The notes below the pieces were generated by a model. That model searched no databases and was not told the DNA's origin. It saw nothing but the letters and a program-made list of their open reading frames with translations. The translations under genes and the position numbers were made by a program. 15,074 nt of DNA, taken from NCBI GenBank assembly GCA_030917225.1, contig JAUPVD010000344.1:1-15074 (forward strand), read 5' to 3'. This document shows, piece by piece, positions 1-7,390 of the stretch. This stretch comes from Pseudomonadota bacterium (GTDB lineage: Bacteria > Pseudomonadota > Gammaproteobacteria > Burkholderiales > Rhodocyclaceae). Numbering within the stretch: position 1 is the first letter of the stretch; each line of letters opens with the position of its first letter.

Positions 1-924
1 CAGTGCTTGCAGCCGGGCGCTCAGGCTGGCGTTCGGTGGCAGTTCGACGGGTGTGTCGAGCGCGAGCAGCCAACGCTGGTTGTGCGGTTCGATGGTCAGT
101 TCGTAGTCCACCGCTTCACCGCGCGTCTCGATGGCCGGCGGCGTGCCGCGCTCAAGCAACGCAGGTCGCCAGGCCCAGCCGTCGAATTCGTCCATCACCG
201 GCCCTCGCCAATACAGGTTGGAATTTGCCGGTGTAGCGCCATCGAAGTGGGCGCGGAAGGCGATGTTGCCGTTGAGAACCAGGTCGGAAATGGAGCCCGG
301 CGAGATGGTGTCGGGCAGGCCCGAGCGGCTGCCGTGCGCATCCTGTGGCAGACCCCACAGGGGGCCGGAAACACGAGGAAAGAGCAGGAACAGGATCAAC
401 ATGACCGGAACCGCCTGGGCAAGCAGCACGGCCGCGTAGCGAACGACGACGACGGCTGGTTGAGAACCGCCGTAGATGCGGATCAGCGTTGCGATCTCCA
501 GTGTTGCGGTGGCCATCAGCCAGATGCCGGTCGGGATGCTCTGGGAGTAGAAATAATGGGTCAGCAGCAGAAAGAGGCCGAGCATGACGACCACGATGGC
601 ATCGCGCCGGTGGTTCATCTCCATCGGCTTCAGTGCCATGAACAGCACGAGCAGGGCAACGCCAGCGTCGCGACCAAAGAGCGTCCGGAACTGCAGGTAG
701 ATTCCGCCGCTTGCAGCGATGACGACAAGGGTGAGCAGCCAGCGAGGCGGCAAGGGGTGACGCTGCCACCAGTACCATCCGCGCAGGAGGATCGCTGCTG
801 CCGAGAGGGTGCTCAACCATAACGGCAGATGCTCGGCGTGCGGTGCGGCGGTGGCCAGTGCACAGGCCAGCAGCCAGGGGATGGCTGAGCGCTCGAGAGG
901 CTCAGTTGCGCGAACTTTTTTCAT
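1..924 (-). CDS. TgpA-type membrane transglutaminase (DUF3488), N-terminal part, cut by window edge
   Basis: The 308 codons visible are open to the left edge, so the gene is partial. The product starts MKKVRATEPL and has at least five or six hydrophobic segments in its first ~180 residues. A periplasmic stretch follows, with the YWRGPVMDEFDGWAWR motif near residue 240, characteristic of the DUF3488/TgpA N-terminal family. In that family a transglutaminase-like Cys-His-Asp domain follows the membrane part; here it would lie beyond base 1, so catalytic competence cannot be judged. The ATG at 924-922 lies inside the end of the DUF58 gene, giving a 23-base overlap. I see no strong ribosome binding site, so translational coupling is likely. 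It is the third gene of a moxR-DUF58-tgpA operon. Family call is firm; function (probably envelope or protein maturation) is inferred from the family. Confidence 0.88.
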   Translation of the reverse strand, partial: MKKVRATEPLERSAIPWLLACALATAAPHAEHLPLWLSTLSAAAILLRGWYWWQRHPLPPRWLLTLVVIAASGGIYLQFRTLFGRDAGVALLVLFMALKPMEMNHRRDAIVVVMLGLFLLLTHYFYSQSIPTGIWLMATATLEIATLIRIYGGSQPAVVVVRYAAVLLAQAVPVMLILFLLFPRVSGPLWGLPQDAHGSRSGLPDTISPGSISDLVLNGNIAFRAHFDGATPANSNLYWRGPVMDEFDGWAWRPALLERGTPPAIETRGEAVDYELTIEPHNQRWLLALDTPVELPPNASLSARLQAL

Positions 925-1873
925 GTCCGAACAGGGCGAGGATTTCCAGGCAGCGCTCGCGGTGGGCGGCGCCGATGGCCGGCTGCACATATTGGTCAGG
1001 CAGGGAAAGCCCGTAGGAGAGTTGGGCGTTCTCGGCGGCAAGAACCCACCCGGCAAGAATCGAAAGCCTGGTCTCGATATCACCTTCCTCGACGGTCAGC
1101 TCCCAGGTCAGCCAGAGCTCTTCCCCGGCTCCCCCAGCGAAATGCTTGACCAGCAACGGGTAGGCATCGACGCTGCGAGCAACAGCCTTCCAGGCGATAT
1201 GACGGGGCGGGTCGCTCGGGTTGCGCACGCGGAGGCCGGCGAAGTCTTCATCGCCGCTGTCGCCACGGGCGATGCCGGGGTTGTCTACCGATGTCGGTGG
1301 GGGGAGCGGGCGCTCGATCGGTTGTGGATAGATGACGCACGACAGCGCCGGGTGAGGGTAGCTCCAGGCGCGAAATAATCCGAGCGGGTAGCGTGTGGCA
1401 AGAGTGATTCTGCCGGGATCAAGCACCCCGCGCTTGCTGGCGGGGCAGGGGATACTGACGCTGGCGATACCCTCGGCAGGGACGTCTGCGAATGCCTCTT
1501 CTCCGCTTTCGAAGCGGAACCCGAGTGAGCGTCGGGCCTCGCGGCGGGTGTTGCCCAAGTGTAGCGGGAAGCGGGCAATTTCCCCGGCATGTACAGGTAT
1601 GGCCCGCCCCGGTGTGATCGAGAGACCGCGCAGATTGCGGAATGTGTGCACCATCGCGGCCAGACCGAGCCCGGCAAGCAGGAATACGAGGGCGTGCCCC
1701 AGACTGAGGGTGTAGTTGATGGCGCCGATCAGCATCACGGCCAGCACGATGGCGAAGAGGATTCCTGCACCCGTAGGCAGGATGAAGATGCGCCGCTGGG
1801 TGAGCACGATGGGCAGGGTTTCGTCGCGGCCGAGGCGAAACAGCCATTGCTGCATGCGGGCTTGCAGCGTCAT
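902..1873 (-). CDS. DUF58 domain-containing membrane protein
   Basis: The 323-residue product begins with two hydrophobic helices (about residues 29-50 and 56-76), followed by a soluble region. Near residues 207-233 it carries the DUF58 hallmark: a GDEDF... stretch leading into RNPSDPPRHIAWKAVARS (charged-Gly, then Pro-Arg-x-Ile-x-Trp-Lys and Ala-Arg-Ser). DUF58 proteins are regularly encoded next to MoxR AAA+ ATPases and are often related to von Willebrand factor A-like folds, but their biochemical role is poorly defined. The ATG shares its A with the TGA of the upstream moxR gene (TGATG arrangement), and its own stop lies inside the next gene, so all three genes are probably translated in a coupled way. 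No start other than the coupled ATG is needed. Confidence 0.92.
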   Translation of the reverse strand: MTLQARMQQWLFRLGRDETLPIVLTQRRIFILPTGAGILFAIVLAVMLIGAINYTLSLGHALVFLLAGLGLAAMVHTFRNLRGLSITPGRAIPVHAGEIARFPLHLGNTRREARRSLGFRFESGEEAFADVPAEGIASVSIPCPASKRGVLDPGRITLATRYPLGLFRAWSYPHPALSCVIYPQPIERPLPPPTSVDNPGIARGDSGDEDFAGLRVRNPSDPPRHIAWKAVARSVDAYPLLVKHFAGGAGEELWLTWELTVEEGDIETRLSILAGWVLAAENAQLSYGLSLPDQYVQPAIGAAHRERCLEILALFGHEKSSRN

Positions 1874-2808
1874 CAGGGCAGAGGCGTACGGCGGATCAGG
1901 GCAGCAAGATCGTCGGCACTGGCGTGCCCGCTGCCTTGCGCAAGGCGCAGGCGATGGGCTGCGACGCCGGCGAATACCGCCTGCACATCTTCTGGCAGGG
2001 TCATGTCGCGACCCTCGATGAAAGCCCAGGCGCGCGCTGCCGAAAGCAGCGCCAACGCGGCCCGCGGGGAGAGGCCGTGCAGGAAGCGCGGATCGCGCCG
2101 GGTTTCCTCGACCAGCGCCTGCACATAGTCGATCAAGGCCGATGAGGTACGCACGGCCGCTGCCGCTGCCTGAAGGGGTTGCAGGTCTTCAGGCCCAAGC
2201 GCGGGCTGAAGCGTGCGCAACTGATCGCGCGTATTGCCGCCAGCCAGCAATGCTCGTTCGGCATCACGGTCGGGGTAGCCGAGATCGATGCGCATCAGGA
2301 AGCGGTCAAGCTGCGATTCCGGCAGCGAGAAGGTGCCGATCTGGTGCGAAGGATTTTGCGTGGCGATGACAAAGAACGGCTCAGGCAGGGGGCGGGTTTC
2401 TCCTTCAGCGGTGACCTGGCGTTCCTCCATGGCCTCCAGCAAGGCACTCTGCGTTTTCGGCGTAGCCCGGTTGATTTCGTCGGCGAGCACCAGTTGCGCA
2501 AAGATCGGCCCAGGCAGGAAGCGGAAGGATCCGCGCTCGCGGTCATAGATCGAGGTGCCGATGATGTCTGCAGGGAGCAGGTCACTGGTGAACTGGACGC
2601 GGGAAAAATGCAGCCCGAGGAGCTGTGCGAGCGTGTGCGCCAGCGTGGTTTTGCCGACACCGGGGATATCTTCGATGAGCAGGTGGCCGCGCGCCAGCAG
2701 GCAGGCAAGTGCAAGCCGGATCTGCCGCTCCTTGCCGAGGATGATCTTCCCGGCAGCGGAGATGGCGGTTGCGAGGGCTGCAGGTGGAGTGCTGCGGGAG
2801 TCGCTCAT
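1873..2808 (-). CDS. MoxR family AAA+ ATPase
   Basis: This is a MoxR-type AAA+ chaperone ATPase. With the ATG at 2808 the protein has 311 residues. Walker A (PGVGKTT) is at about residues 49-55, Walker B (VLADEIN) near 107-113, and a sensor-1 Asn (IATQNPSHQ) near 152. The C-terminal lid follows, with SPRAALALL. MoxR ATPases are thought to remodel or activate partner proteins, here most likely the DUF58 and TgpA-like products encoded directly downstream. An alternative GTG at 2847 would add 13 residues (MSIINPFPAPPQA). Neither start has a clear Shine-Dalgarno sequence; I chose the ATG because the extra residues are not part of the conserved domain. A perfect TATAAT on this strand at 2891-2886 could serve either start. 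Confidence 0.93.
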   Translation of the reverse strand: MSDSRSTPPAALATAISAAGKIILGKERQIRLALACLLARGHLLIEDIPGVGKTTLAHTLAQLLGLHFSRVQFTSDLLPADIIGTSIYDRERGSFRFLPGPIFAQLVLADEINRATPKTQSALLEAMEERQVTAEGETRPLPEPFFVIATQNPSHQIGTFSLPESQLDRFLMRIDLGYPDRDAERALLAGGNTRDQLRTLQPALGPEDLQPLQAAAAAVRTSSALIDYVQALVEETRRDPRFLHGLSPRAALALLSAARAWAFIEGRDMTLPEDVQAVFAGVAAHRLRLAQGSGHASADDLAALIRRTPLP

Positions 2809-2885
2809 GGCTTGTGGTGGCGCGGGAAAAGGGTTGATAATGGACACGCTATGGAAGCAATAGAAACCGTCCGCGTTCGCTGTCG

Positions 2886-2891
2886 ATTATA
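2886..2891 (-). promoter_or_regulatory. Candidate -10 box for the moxR operon
   Basis: Read on the minus strand the six bases are a perfect TATAAT in the divergent moxR/HDAC gap. The best hexamer 18 bases upstream (TTATAT) is a poor -35 match. Transcription would start near 2880, some 70 bases before the preferred moxR ATG. Called on the -10 box alone. Confidence 0.35.
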
Positions 2892-2935
2892 GTCGGGTGG
2901 AGTGCGACGATATAACCATAACGCAGGGACAATAA

Positions 2936-3862
2936 GTGACCGCTACCGCATTCATTACGCACAGAGATTGCCAGTTGCACGATATGGGCTCCTATCATCC
3001 GGAGTCTCCCGCCCGCCTCACTGCCATCAGCGACCACCTGATCGCGCAGGGGATCGATGCCTATTTCACCTACCACGACGCACCATTGGCAACCTTTGAA
3101 CAATTGCTGCGCGTACATCCGGCTTCGCACCTGGAGCGGATCAAGCGCGCGTCGCCGGAGCAGGGAATTGCCCACCTCGACCCGGATACGGCGATGTGTC
3201 CCCATACCTGGTCGGCAGCGCTGCGTTCTGCCGGTGCCGGTTGCATGGCAGTCGACCTGGTCATGGGGCACGAAGTTCAGAATGCCTTCTGTGCGGTCCG
3301 CCCGCCCGGCCACCATGCCGAGCGCGCCAACCCGATGGGCTTCTGCTTCTTCAACAACGTTGCTGTTGCTGCTGCGCATGCGATCGAGGTGCATGGGCTT
3401 GAGCGCGTGGCGATCATCGACTTCGATGTTCATCACGGTAACGGTACCGAGGATATTTTCAAGGGCAACGACAAGGTGCTGATGTGCAGTATTTTCCAGC
3501 ACCCTTTCTATCCCTACAGTGGTTCCGACAATGCCGCCGAAAACATGGTCAATGTGCCCTTGCCGGCCGGGTCCGGTGGCGAGGAATTTCGTGGTGCGGT
3601 TGCGGATGTCTGGCTGCCGCGGCTCAACGACTTCAAGCCTCAGATGATTTTCATCTCGGCCGGCTTCGATGCGCACTACGAGGATGACATGGGCGGTATG
3701 AAGCTTTTCGAGAAGGATTACGCCTGGGCAACCGAGCAGCTCAAGATGCTTGCGGCCAAGCATGCGGAAAAACGCATCGTTTCCATGCTTGAGGGTGGCT
3801 ACGTCCTGTCGGCACTGGCTCGCAGCGTCGGTGCTCATCTGCGGGTACTTGCGGACCTTTAA
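2936..3862 (+). CDS. Histone deacetylase family protein (class II-like, zinc amidohydrolase)
   Basis: The 308-residue product covers a full HDAC/acetoin-utilisation/acetylpolyamine amidohydrolase domain. The active-site elements are intact. They comprise RPPGHHAE with the His dyad at 126-127, DFDVHHGNG with the zinc ligands Asp164 and His166, SAGFDAH with the third ligand Asp245, and LEGGY with the transition-state Tyr289. In this family the enzyme removes acetyl groups from acetyl-lysine or small acylated amines; the sequence alone does not fix the substrate. The GTG start at 2936 is preferred because AGGGA sits about six bases upstream and the protein then aligns with the family N-terminus. 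It stands alone, divergent from the moxR operon and separated from dapA by 150 bases. A six-base stem-loop (3902-3918) follows but lacks a T-run. Confidence 0.93.
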   Translation: MTATAFITHRDCQLHDMGSYHPESPARLTAISDHLIAQGIDAYFTYHDAPLATFEQLLRVHPASHLERIKRASPEQGIAHLDPDTAMCPHTWSAALRSAGAGCMAVDLVMGHEVQNAFCAVRPPGHHAERANPMGFCFFNNVAVAAAHAIEVHGLERVAIIDFDVHHGNGTEDIFKGNDKVLMCSIFQHPFYPYSGSDNAAENMVNVPLPAGSGGEEFRGAVADVWLPRLNDFKPQMIFISAGFDAHYEDDMGGMKLFEKDYAWATEQLKMLAAKHAEKRIVSMLEGGYVLSALARSVGAHLRVLADL

Positions 3863-3901
3863 GTCGCTTGGGCTTCGTCAGGCCGACGTTCCCGGTGCCC
3901 C

Positions 3902-3918
3902 GCCTTCCATCTGAAGGC
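3902..3918. other. Short stem-loop in the HDAC-dapA gap
   Basis: GCCTTC and GAAGGC pair across a five-base CATCT loop. No T-run follows on either side, so it is not a convincing intrinsic terminator; it may contribute to ending the HDAC transcript. The remainder of the 3863-4012 gap holds the dapA promoter region and nothing else I can recognise. Confidence 0.3.
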
Positions 3919-3979
3919 CCAGGTCAACCGGCGGCACGTCTGCGCGTTTATTTCCGTATCCACTAACCTGACCTTCGGT

Positions 3980-3985
3980 TAAAAT
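3980..3985 (+). promoter_or_regulatory. Candidate -10 box for dapA operon
   Basis: TAAAAT lies 27 bases before the dapA ATG in a locally AT-rich stretch. No good -35 hexamer is visible at 16-18 bases. It overlaps an imperfect inverted repeat, TAACC (3964-3968) with GGTTA (3977-3981). The call rests on base composition and position. Confidence 0.3.
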
Positions 3986-4012
3986 CGAAAGGTTTTCTTT
4001 TTATATTCAGCC

Positions 4013-4897
4013 ATGAACATGATTACCGGTTCGATTCCCGCCATTGTTACCCCGATGCACGAGGACGGCAGCCTGGATTACGACAGTTTCCGCAAGCTGA
4101 TCGAGCACCACGTCAAGGAAGGTTCCGATGGCATCGTAGTCGTCGGCACAACGGGCGAATCGCCGACGGTCGATGTCGATGAGCATGGCGAACTGATCCG
4201 TTTTACGGTTGAGGTTGTCGCCGGCCGTATTCCAGTCATCGCCGGTACGGGCGCCAATTCGACCTCTGAGGCGATCGAGCTGACGCGTTATGCTGCCAAG
4301 GTAGGGGCTACTGCCAGCCTGTCGGTCGTGCCGTATTACAACAAGCCGACCCAGGAAGGTCTGTACCAGCATTTCCGCGCCATCGCTGAAGGCGTCGATA
4401 CGCCGGTGATCCTGTACAACGTGCCTGGCCGCACCGTTGCCGACATGAGCAACGATACGGCGCTGCGCCTGGCGCAGATTCCGAACGTGATCGGCATCAA
4501 GGATGCCACCGGCAATATCGAGCGCGGTACCGACCTGATCCTGCGTGCACCGAAGGATTTCGCCATCTACAGCGGTGACGATGCTTCGGCCTGCGCGCTG
4601 ATCCTGCTCGGTGCCCATGGCACGATTTCGGTTACTGCCAACGTGGCGCCGCGATTGATGCATGAAATGTGTGTCGCGGCGTTGGCTGCGGATGCCCGGG
4701 CGGCGCGTGAAATCAATGCGCGCCTGCTCGGGTTGCACCGCCACCTTTTCTGCGAGGCTAATCCGATCCCGGTGAAATGGGCGTGCCAGCAGCAGGGGCT
4801 TATTCGTGGCGGCATCCGCCTGCCGCTGACGACACTGTCGGCCGACTGCCATGACCGTGTCCGCAGTGCCATGCGTCAGGCCGGCGTGTTGGCTTGA
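4013..4897 (+). CDS. dapA: 4-hydroxy-tetrahydrodipicolinate synthase
   Basis: DapA condenses pyruvate with aspartate semialdehyde in the cytoplasm, the first step specific to diaminopimelate and lysine synthesis. The 294-residue length is normal. All family signatures are present: GTTGES with Thr46 and Thr47 (equivalent to E. coli Thr44/45), YYNKPTQEG near 108-116, YNVPGRT with Tyr135 and Arg140, and GIKDATG with the Schiff-base Lys163. The ATG at 4013 gives the usual [19 protein letters not shown] beginning, although no strong Shine-Dalgarno sequence precedes it. bamC follows after 17 bases, the same dapA-bamC neighbourhood known in E. coli (dapA-nlpB). lysC, the pathway's entry enzyme, lies about 5 kb away on the other strand. 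Confidence 0.98.
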   Translation: MNMITGSIPAIVTPMHEDGSLDYDSFRKLIEHHVKEGSDGIVVVGTTGESPTVDVDEHGELIRFTVEVVAGRIPVIAGTGANSTSEAIELTRYAAKVGATASLSVVPYYNKPTQEGLYQHFRAIAEGVDTPVILYNVPGRTVADMSNDTALRLAQIPNVIGIKDATGNIERGTDLILRAPKDFAIYSGDDASACALILLGAHGTISVTANVAPRLMHEMCVAALAADARAAREINARLLGLHRHLFCEANPIPVKWACQQQGLIRGGIRLPLTTLSADCHDRVRSAMRQAGVLA

Positions 4898-4914
4898 ATC
4901 GAGGTTCGTATTCC

Positions 4915-6060
4915 ATGAAGTCTGTTGTAACGCGTTTTGCCGCGCCATTGGCGCTGGTTTTTCTGGCGGCTTGCAGTTCGGTCGGCCTTGAGACCAAAAA
5001 GATCGAATACAAATCCGCAGGCAAGGCGCCGACGCTTGAGACGCCGCCTGATCTGGTGGCGCCGGCGCGCGACGACCGCTTTGCTGTTCCCGATTCGGGC
5101 GGCAAGGGCAAGGCCACGTTCTCCGCTTACGCCAACGAACGTACGCCCGAAGGGCGTGCGGCCAAGGGCAGCGATGTCCTGCCGGATATCGAAAAATCCC
5201 GCATCGAACGCTCCGGGAACCAGCGCTGGCTGATCGTTCCCGGTACGCCTGACAAAATATGGGGAACGGTCAAGGATTTCTGGCAGGAAAGTGGCCTGCT
5301 GATCAATGTGGAGTTGCCTGAAGCCGGGGTGATGGAAACCGATTGGGCGGAGAACCGCGCCAAGATTCCACAGGATTTCCTGCGCAACGTGCTGGGCAAG
5401 GTCATTGATTCCGTCTATTCGACCGCTGAGCGCGACAAGTTCAGAACTCGTCTTGAGCCGGGCGCAGAACCGGGAACAACGGAAATCTACATCAGCCATC
5501 GCGGCATGTATGAAATCTTTGTTTCCGAGGGTAAGGATCAGACCAAGTGGCAACCGCGTCCTCCGGATCCGGAGCTGGAAGCCGAGATGCTGCGGCGCTT
5601 GATGGTTCGCTTTGGTGCTGAGGAGAAGCGGGCGACGGCGGCGATTGCCTCGTCGAAGGATCGACAGGTCGAGCGGGCGAAGATTGTTCCGTCTGCAGAT
5701 GGTTCCGGATCGCTTGAGGTTCAGGAGCGTTTTGATCGTGCCTGGCGTCGCGTTGGTTTGGCGCTCGATCGTGTGGGCTTTACGGTGGAAGATCGTGATC
5801 GCTCCAAGGGCCTGTATTTTGTCCGCTACCTCGATCCGGAGGCCGACTCGACTTCGAAGAAGGATAGCGAAGGCTGGCTGGCGAAGCTCAACCCCTTCAA
5901 GGGTAGTGAAGCAGCTGCTCTGTCCAAGATTCAGTATCGAATCTACGTGGCAGATGGCAACGGTGTCTCGACTGTCCAGGTCTTGTCGCGAGAAGGTGGT
6001 GTAGACAGGTCCGAGACGGCAAAGAAGATTCTTGCTCTGCTGCACGAGCAACTGAAGTAA
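4915..6060 (+). CDS. bamC: Outer membrane protein assembly factor BamC (lipoprotein)
   Basis: The product is a predicted lipoprotein of 381 residues. A Lys/Arg n-region and hydrophobic core end in the lipobox LAAC at residues 17-20. Ser follows the Cys, which favours outer-membrane sorting. A long unstructured segment (about 21-95) precedes two BamC helix-grip domains, roughly 103-205 (starting QRWLIVPGTPDKIW) and 270-380. BamC is a non-essential subunit of the beta-barrel assembly machine in the outer membrane. I use the ATG at 4915: it has GAGG upstream and gives a clean signal peptide, whereas the longer TTG start at 4894 overlaps the dapA stop and adds seven residues before it. Its TAA overlaps the ATG of the next gene. 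It is somewhat longer than the E. coli protein, as is common in betaproteobacteria. Confidence 0.93.
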   Translation: MKSVVTRFAAPLALVFLAACSSVGLETKKIEYKSAGKAPTLETPPDLVAPARDDRFAVPDSGGKGKATFSAYANERTPEGRAAKGSDVLPDIEKSRIERSGNQRWLIVPGTPDKIWGTVKDFWQESGLLINVELPEAGVMETDWAENRAKIPQDFLRNVLGKVIDSVYSTAERDKFRTRLEPGAEPGTTEIYISHRGMYEIFVSEGKDQTKWQPRPPDPELEAEMLRRLMVRFGAEEKRATAAIASSKDRQVERAKIVPSADGSGSLEVQERFDRAWRRVGLALDRVGFTVEDRDRSKGLYFVRYLDPEADSTSKKDSEGWLAKLNPFKGSEAAALSKIQYRIYVADGNGVSTVQVLSREGGVDRSETAKKILALLHEQLK

Positions 6061-6827
6061 TGCGCTTCGCCTCGCTCGGTAGCGGGAGCAAGGGAAATGC
6101 GTTGGTGGTGGAGTCGGGTGGTACGAGGGTACTGCTCGACTGCGGCTTTGGCATCAGGGAAACCGTCAGGCGCCTGCAGCGCCTTGACGTCGAACCAGAG
6201 TCGCTGTCGGCGATCCTGGTGACGCATGAACATAGCGACCATATCGGCGGCGTCTTCAAGTTCGCCGCCAAGTACTCGATTCCTGTCTGGCTAACCCATG
6301 GCACCCTTGCAGCCTCGCCTCAGAGTGCGGCGCCGTTAAAGGATGTGGTGGTCATCGATGGCCACAGTCGCTACGCGATCGGTGACTTCGAGTTGTTGCC
6401 TTTTCCCGTACCGCACGATGCCCGCGAGCCCGTTCAGTATGTTTTTACGGATGGATTGAACCGGCTCGGCGTGCTGACGGACACGGGTAGCCTGACAGCA
6501 CATATCATTTCAATGCTCGACCGTTGCGATGCGATGGTGCTGGAATGCAATCACGATGCCGAGTTGCTCGCCGCTTCGTCATATCCGCTATCGCTCAAGC
6601 GGAGAATTTCCGGGCGTTTGGGGCACCTGTCCAACGAAGCGGCGGCCTCGCTGCTGGCGCAGATCGATATTTCACGATTGCAGCATCTTGTCGCAGCGCA
6701 CCTTTCGGAGCAAAACAATCAACCAGAACTCGCAGTCGCGGCGCTGACGGCTGTTCTGGGTTGTGCGGAAAAATGGATAGGGGTGGCAACGCAGGAATTC
6801 GGCTTCGACTGGCGCCAGATTTCCTGA
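6060..6827 (+). CDS. MBL fold metallo-hydrolase (YycJ/WalJ-like)
   Basis: The 255-residue product is a single metallo-beta-lactamase domain. It starts MRFASLGSGSKGNA, the typical opening of the YycJ/WalJ branch. Metal-binding residues are in place: THEHSDH (His56, His58, Asp60, His61), PHDA (His119), LTDTG (Asp141), LECNHD near 161-166, and AHLSEQNN with His214. Relatives are predicted exonuclease-like phosphodiesterases; in Firmicutes WalJ/YycJ is linked to DNA repair and cell-wall signalling, but the betaproteobacterial member next to bamC has no settled function that I know of. Its ATG overlaps the bamC stop by one base (TAATG), so translation is coupled. A strong terminator follows 20 bases after its stop. 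Confidence 0.93.
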   Translation: MRFASLGSGSKGNALVVESGGTRVLLDCGFGIRETVRRLQRLDVEPESLSAILVTHEHSDHIGGVFKFAAKYSIPVWLTHGTLAASPQSAAPLKDVVVIDGHSRYAIGDFELLPFPVPHDAREPVQYVFTDGLNRLGVLTDTGSLTAHIISMLDRCDAMVLECNHDAELLAASSYPLSLKRRISGRLGHLSNEAAASLLAQIDISRLQHLVAAHLSEQNNQPELAVAALTAVLGCAEKWIGVATQEFGFDWRQIS

Positions 6828-6847
6828 TTCGACGGAATGCAGGAATA

Positions 6848-6876
6848 AAAAAGCCGGCCAAGAAGGCCGGCTTTTT
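6848..6876. terminator. Bidirectional intrinsic terminator between convergent operons
   Basis: A 12-bp perfect stem (AAAAAGCCGGCC pairing with GGCCGGCTTTTT) closes a five-base AAGAA loop. It has an A-run on one side and a T-run on the other, so it can stop both the dapA-bamC-MBL transcript and the opposing lipoprotein transcript, whose stop codon is at 6895. Confidence 0.93.
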
Positions 6877-6894
6877 ACTGCACTTGCGCCGAGA

Positions 6895-7212
6895 TTACTT
6901 CTTGACGGCGTCCTTGGCTGCTTCGACAGCAGCAGGAGCAGCGGCCTTGGCGGCATCGGCGGCAGCCTTGACTGGGTCGGCAGCAGCCGGAGCAGCAGCC
7001 GGAGCAGCAGCCGGAGCAGCAGCCGGAGCAGCAGCCGGGGCAGCAGCGTCGGCAGGCTTGGCAGCTTCAGCGGCCGGGGCGGCAGCCGGAGCAGCAGCAG
7101 GGGCAGCGGCGGGAGCCGGAGCAGCAGCAGGAGCGGCCGGGGCAGCTTCTTTTTTACCGCAGGCGGTAACGGCCAGGGCGAGGAGGGCAGCAACGAGGAG
7201 AGAGTGCTTCAT
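6895..7212 (-). CDS. Ala/Pro-rich repeat lipoprotein of unknown function
   Basis: With the ATG at 7212 the protein has 105 residues. AAGGA stands about seven bases upstream, which is why I prefer this start over a longer frame beginning at 7251. A short signal peptide ends in the lipobox VTAC with Cys18, followed by Gly-Lys-Lys. The mature part is almost entirely Ala and Pro, with repeated AAAP units encoded by a 12-bp tandem repeat. It then changes to a Lys/Asp-containing alanine helix (PVKAAADAAKAAAP... ending in KDAVKK) resembling the C-terminus of histone H1-like or AlgP proteins. It is probably a periplasmic extension anchored in a membrane, perhaps a cell-wall or surface linker; no enzyme domain is visible. 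It has its own predicted promoter at 7295-7303 and ends at the bidirectional terminator. Confidence 0.82.
   Translation of the reverse strand: MKHSLLVAALLALAVTACGKKEAAPAAPAAAPAPAAAPAAAPAAAPAAEAAKPADAAAPAAAPAAAPAAAPAAAPAAADPVKAAADAAKAAAPAAVEAAKDAVKK
6981..7046. repeat. 12-bp tandem repeat inside the lipoprotein gene
   Basis: The unit cagcagccggag occurs four times perfectly (6981-7028), once with a single change (7029-7040), and then as a half copy. Each unit encodes four residues of the Ala-Ala-Ala-Pro pattern, so copy-number change by slippage would alter linker length without shifting the frame. Confidence 0.9.
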
Positions 7213-7259
7213 GGTGTTTTCCTTATCGATATGGAAAAAAACTTGCGGCAAATTTCCGC

Positions 7260-7288
7260 TTAGTCAGCTTAAGTTTGACGCTAACTAA
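7260..7288 (-). promoter_or_regulatory. Hairpin at the predicted 5' end of the lipoprotein mRNA
   Basis: On the plus strand TTAGTCAGC (7260-7268) and GCTAACTAA (7280-7288) are near-perfect inverted repeats with an 11-base spacer. In the minus-strand RNA all nine pairs form, one of them G-U. The hairpin would begin at or next to the transcription start predicted from the -10 box at 7300-7295, as in mRNAs stabilised by a 5' stem-loop. Confidence 0.45.
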
Positions 7289-7294
7289 CCAGAA

Positions 7295-7303
7295 ATTCTA
7301 GCA
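7295..7303 (-). promoter_or_regulatory. Extended -10 promoter for the lipoprotein gene
   Basis: Minus strand reads TGC then TAGAAT, an extended -10 element with five of six matches to the consensus. No strong -35 is visible, as expected for extended -10 promoters. Transcription would start near 7288, leaving a leader of about 75 bases. Confidence 0.5.
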
Positions 7304-7390
7304 TGGAAATTTTTCATCGAATAGAAAAACTGGACAGAATCGTTATGTTGATCTCGCATGCAGAGAGCATCGGCCGTTGCGGCACGCTGG

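Noticed and set aside
7..822. 271-codon plus-strand frame at the left edge
   Set aside because: It is antisense to the TgpA-type gene, whose product has clear membrane helices and the YWRGPVMDEFDGW motif.
2849..3838. Open frame of 329 codons antisense to the deacetylase gene
   Set aside because: The plus strand encodes an intact HDAC-family protein; the antisense product has no recognisable features.
4876..6051. Open frame of 391 codons antisense to bamC, and a similar 313-codon frame opposite dapA
   Set aside because: Both are shadows of well-supported genes with complete family motifs on the plus strand.
6981..7046. CRISPR-like array
   Set aside because: The 12-bp units are contiguous with no spacers and lie within a coding frame; this is a protein-coding tandem repeat.
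7213..7251. 13-residue N-terminal extension of the lipoprotein
   Set aside because: The ATG at 7212 has AAGGA at the right distance and gives a normal signal peptide.
6524..7288. Plus-strand Ala-rich frame across the MBL gene end and the lipoprotein gene
   Set aside because: It crosses a strong terminator and is the antisense of an Ala/Pro repeat; the lipoprotein reading has a lipobox, a ribosome binding site and a promoter.
7350..7375. Imperfect inverted repeat around GCATGC after the PLD-like gene
   Set aside because: The arms are offset by one base and no T-run follows; not a convincing terminator.
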